A stretch of 61,317 bases of DNA from Spirochaetota bacterium. GTDB taxonomy: Bacteria; Spirochaetota; Spirochaetia; Treponematales; Rectinemataceae. Location: the NCBI GenBank assembly GCA_022711355.1, contig JAKLFE010000025.1, positions 1 through 61,317 of the forward strand, in the 5' to 3' direction. Positions 60,807-61,317 of this stretch are shown here, in pieces (position 1 is the first letter of the stretch; each line of letters opens with the position of its first letter). A program made the position numbers and the translations under genes. Under the pieces are notes generated by a model. The model had not been told where the DNA came from. It worked only from the letters and a program-made list of their open reading frames with translations, and ran no database searches.

Positions 60807-61317
60807 ATGAGCGCCTTCGCCCCTCCCTTCTGCCCCTGGAAAAGCTGCGGCGAGCACCGGCTGCCAAGTTCCGCCAGGCCCTACCAGGCCTACGTCCCCT
60901 GGGGCTTCTATCCCACCAAGGCCTTCGGCCTCGTGCCCCGCTTCCGCTGCACTTCCTGCGGCAGGACCTTCTCCGTCCAGAGCTTCAGCCTCGACTACTA
61001 CGCCAAGCGCGTCGTCGACTACCAGGATGTCTCGCGACGACTGTCCTCCTGCGAGTCGCTCAGAGCCATCGGCCGCAACCTCGGGCTGTCCTGCGACTCG
61101 GTGTCCAACCGCATCTCGCGGGCCTCCCGCCAGGCCATAGCCGCCGAGTCGCGGCTCGCCGCGAGCCGCCATCCGGACGAGGACCTCGCCGCCGACGGCT
61201 TCGAGAGCTTCTGCGTCTCCCAGTTCTTCCCCAACAACATCCACCTCCTGGTCGGGCAAGGCTCCCAGTTCGTGTACGCGTCAAATCACGTGACGCTCCG
61301 CCGCAAGGGAAGGATGA
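60807..61317 (+). CDS. Transposase-like protein, cut by the right edge
   Basis: 170 codons visible, open at the window's end. An N-terminal zinc-ribbon has CPWKSC (Cys9, Cys14) and FRCTSCGRTFS. It is followed by an HTH-like region (LRAIGRNLGLSCDSVSNRIS) and the start of what may be a DDE/RNase-H catalytic domain (LAADGFESF with the first Asp). This matches the layout of IS1/IS1595-like insertion-element proteins. A stop lies three codons before the ATG, so the start is fixed. No terminal repeat is visible before it. It probably marks an insertion sequence entering from the right. Confidence 0.65.
   Translation, partial: MSAFAPPFCPWKSCGEHRLPSSARPYQAYVPWGFYPTKAFGLVPRFRCTSCGRTFSVQSFSLDYYAKRVVDYQDVSRRLSSCESLRAIGRNLGLSCDSVSNRISRASRQAIAAESRLAASRHPDEDLAADGFESFCVSQFFPNNIHLLVGQGSQFVYASNHVTLRRKGRM

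Overview
The window is about 61 kb of very GC-rich bacterial chromosome, with densely packed genes and many 4-base ATGA start/stop overlaps. The gene content points to an anaerobic or microaerophilic sugar fermenter: a hybrid-cluster protein, a flavodiiron protein, a hemerythrin, several ferredoxin-type proteins, four sugar-transport or sugar-breakdown loci, and a DUF1576 membrane protein. A high-GC, probably uncultured spirochaete is my best guess, but this is inference from gene content; no rRNA or other marker gene is present.

Layout. 0.2-10 kb: an alpha-mannosidase (GH38), a membrane-bound AraC-type regulator, a sugar ABC importer (binding protein and two permeases, no ATPase) and a metallo-beta-lactamase-fold hydrolase. 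10.3-16.8 kb: a nitrosative/oxidative-stress block, hcp - flavodiiron protein - hemerythrin, plus an FrdX-like ferredoxin and a CRP/FNR-type regulator resembling HcpR. Two near-identical palindromes, each centred at -41.5 from a -10 box, tie hcp and the ferredoxin gene together. A lower-GC HNH endonuclease gene sits between the two sites. 16.8-31.5 kb: mostly housekeeping genes: an FAD oxidoreductase, a small ferredoxin, a MsrB-MsrA lipoprotein, a sensor kinase with a tandem periplasmic-binding lipoprotein, proA-proB, a TatD nuclease, a DUF1576 protein, an aminotransferase and an acyltransferase. 31.5-37.6 kb: a nucleotide-sugar cassette (GDP-mannose 3,5-epimerase-like protein, GHMP-kinase-like protein, tandem nucleotidyltransferase, mannose-1-phosphate guanylyltransferase, EamA transporter) facing a XylR-type regulator. 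37.6-45.4 kb: an L-fucose locus: fucI with its LacI-type regulator, and fucU with a ribose/galactose-type ABC importer, the latter preceded by two LacI-type operators. 45.5-47.8 kb: an iron alcohol dehydrogenase and a PfkB-type kinase. 47.8-59.9 kb: a nine-gene operon led by a DeoR regulator that joins a complete 2-oxoacid/acetoin-type dehydrogenase complex (fused E1, E2, E3) to a PHP phosphoesterase, an SDR, an FGGY kinase, a sorbose-1-phosphate-reductase-like enzyme and a HAD phosphatase. The right edge cuts a transposase-like gene.

Three patterns stand out. (1) Many free-standing genes have a -10 hexamer exactly six bases before ATG and no Shine-Dalgarno, so their mRNAs are probably leaderless; genes inside or leading most operons have a normal GGAGG. 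(2) The DeoR operon looks like an undescribed route from a polyol or deoxy-sugar through kinase and dehydrogenase steps to an acyl-CoA. (3) The nucleotide-sugar cassette has a tandem nucleotidyltransferase whose first domain has lost its catalytic histidines. No CRISPR array, tRNA, rRNA or replication origin was seen.
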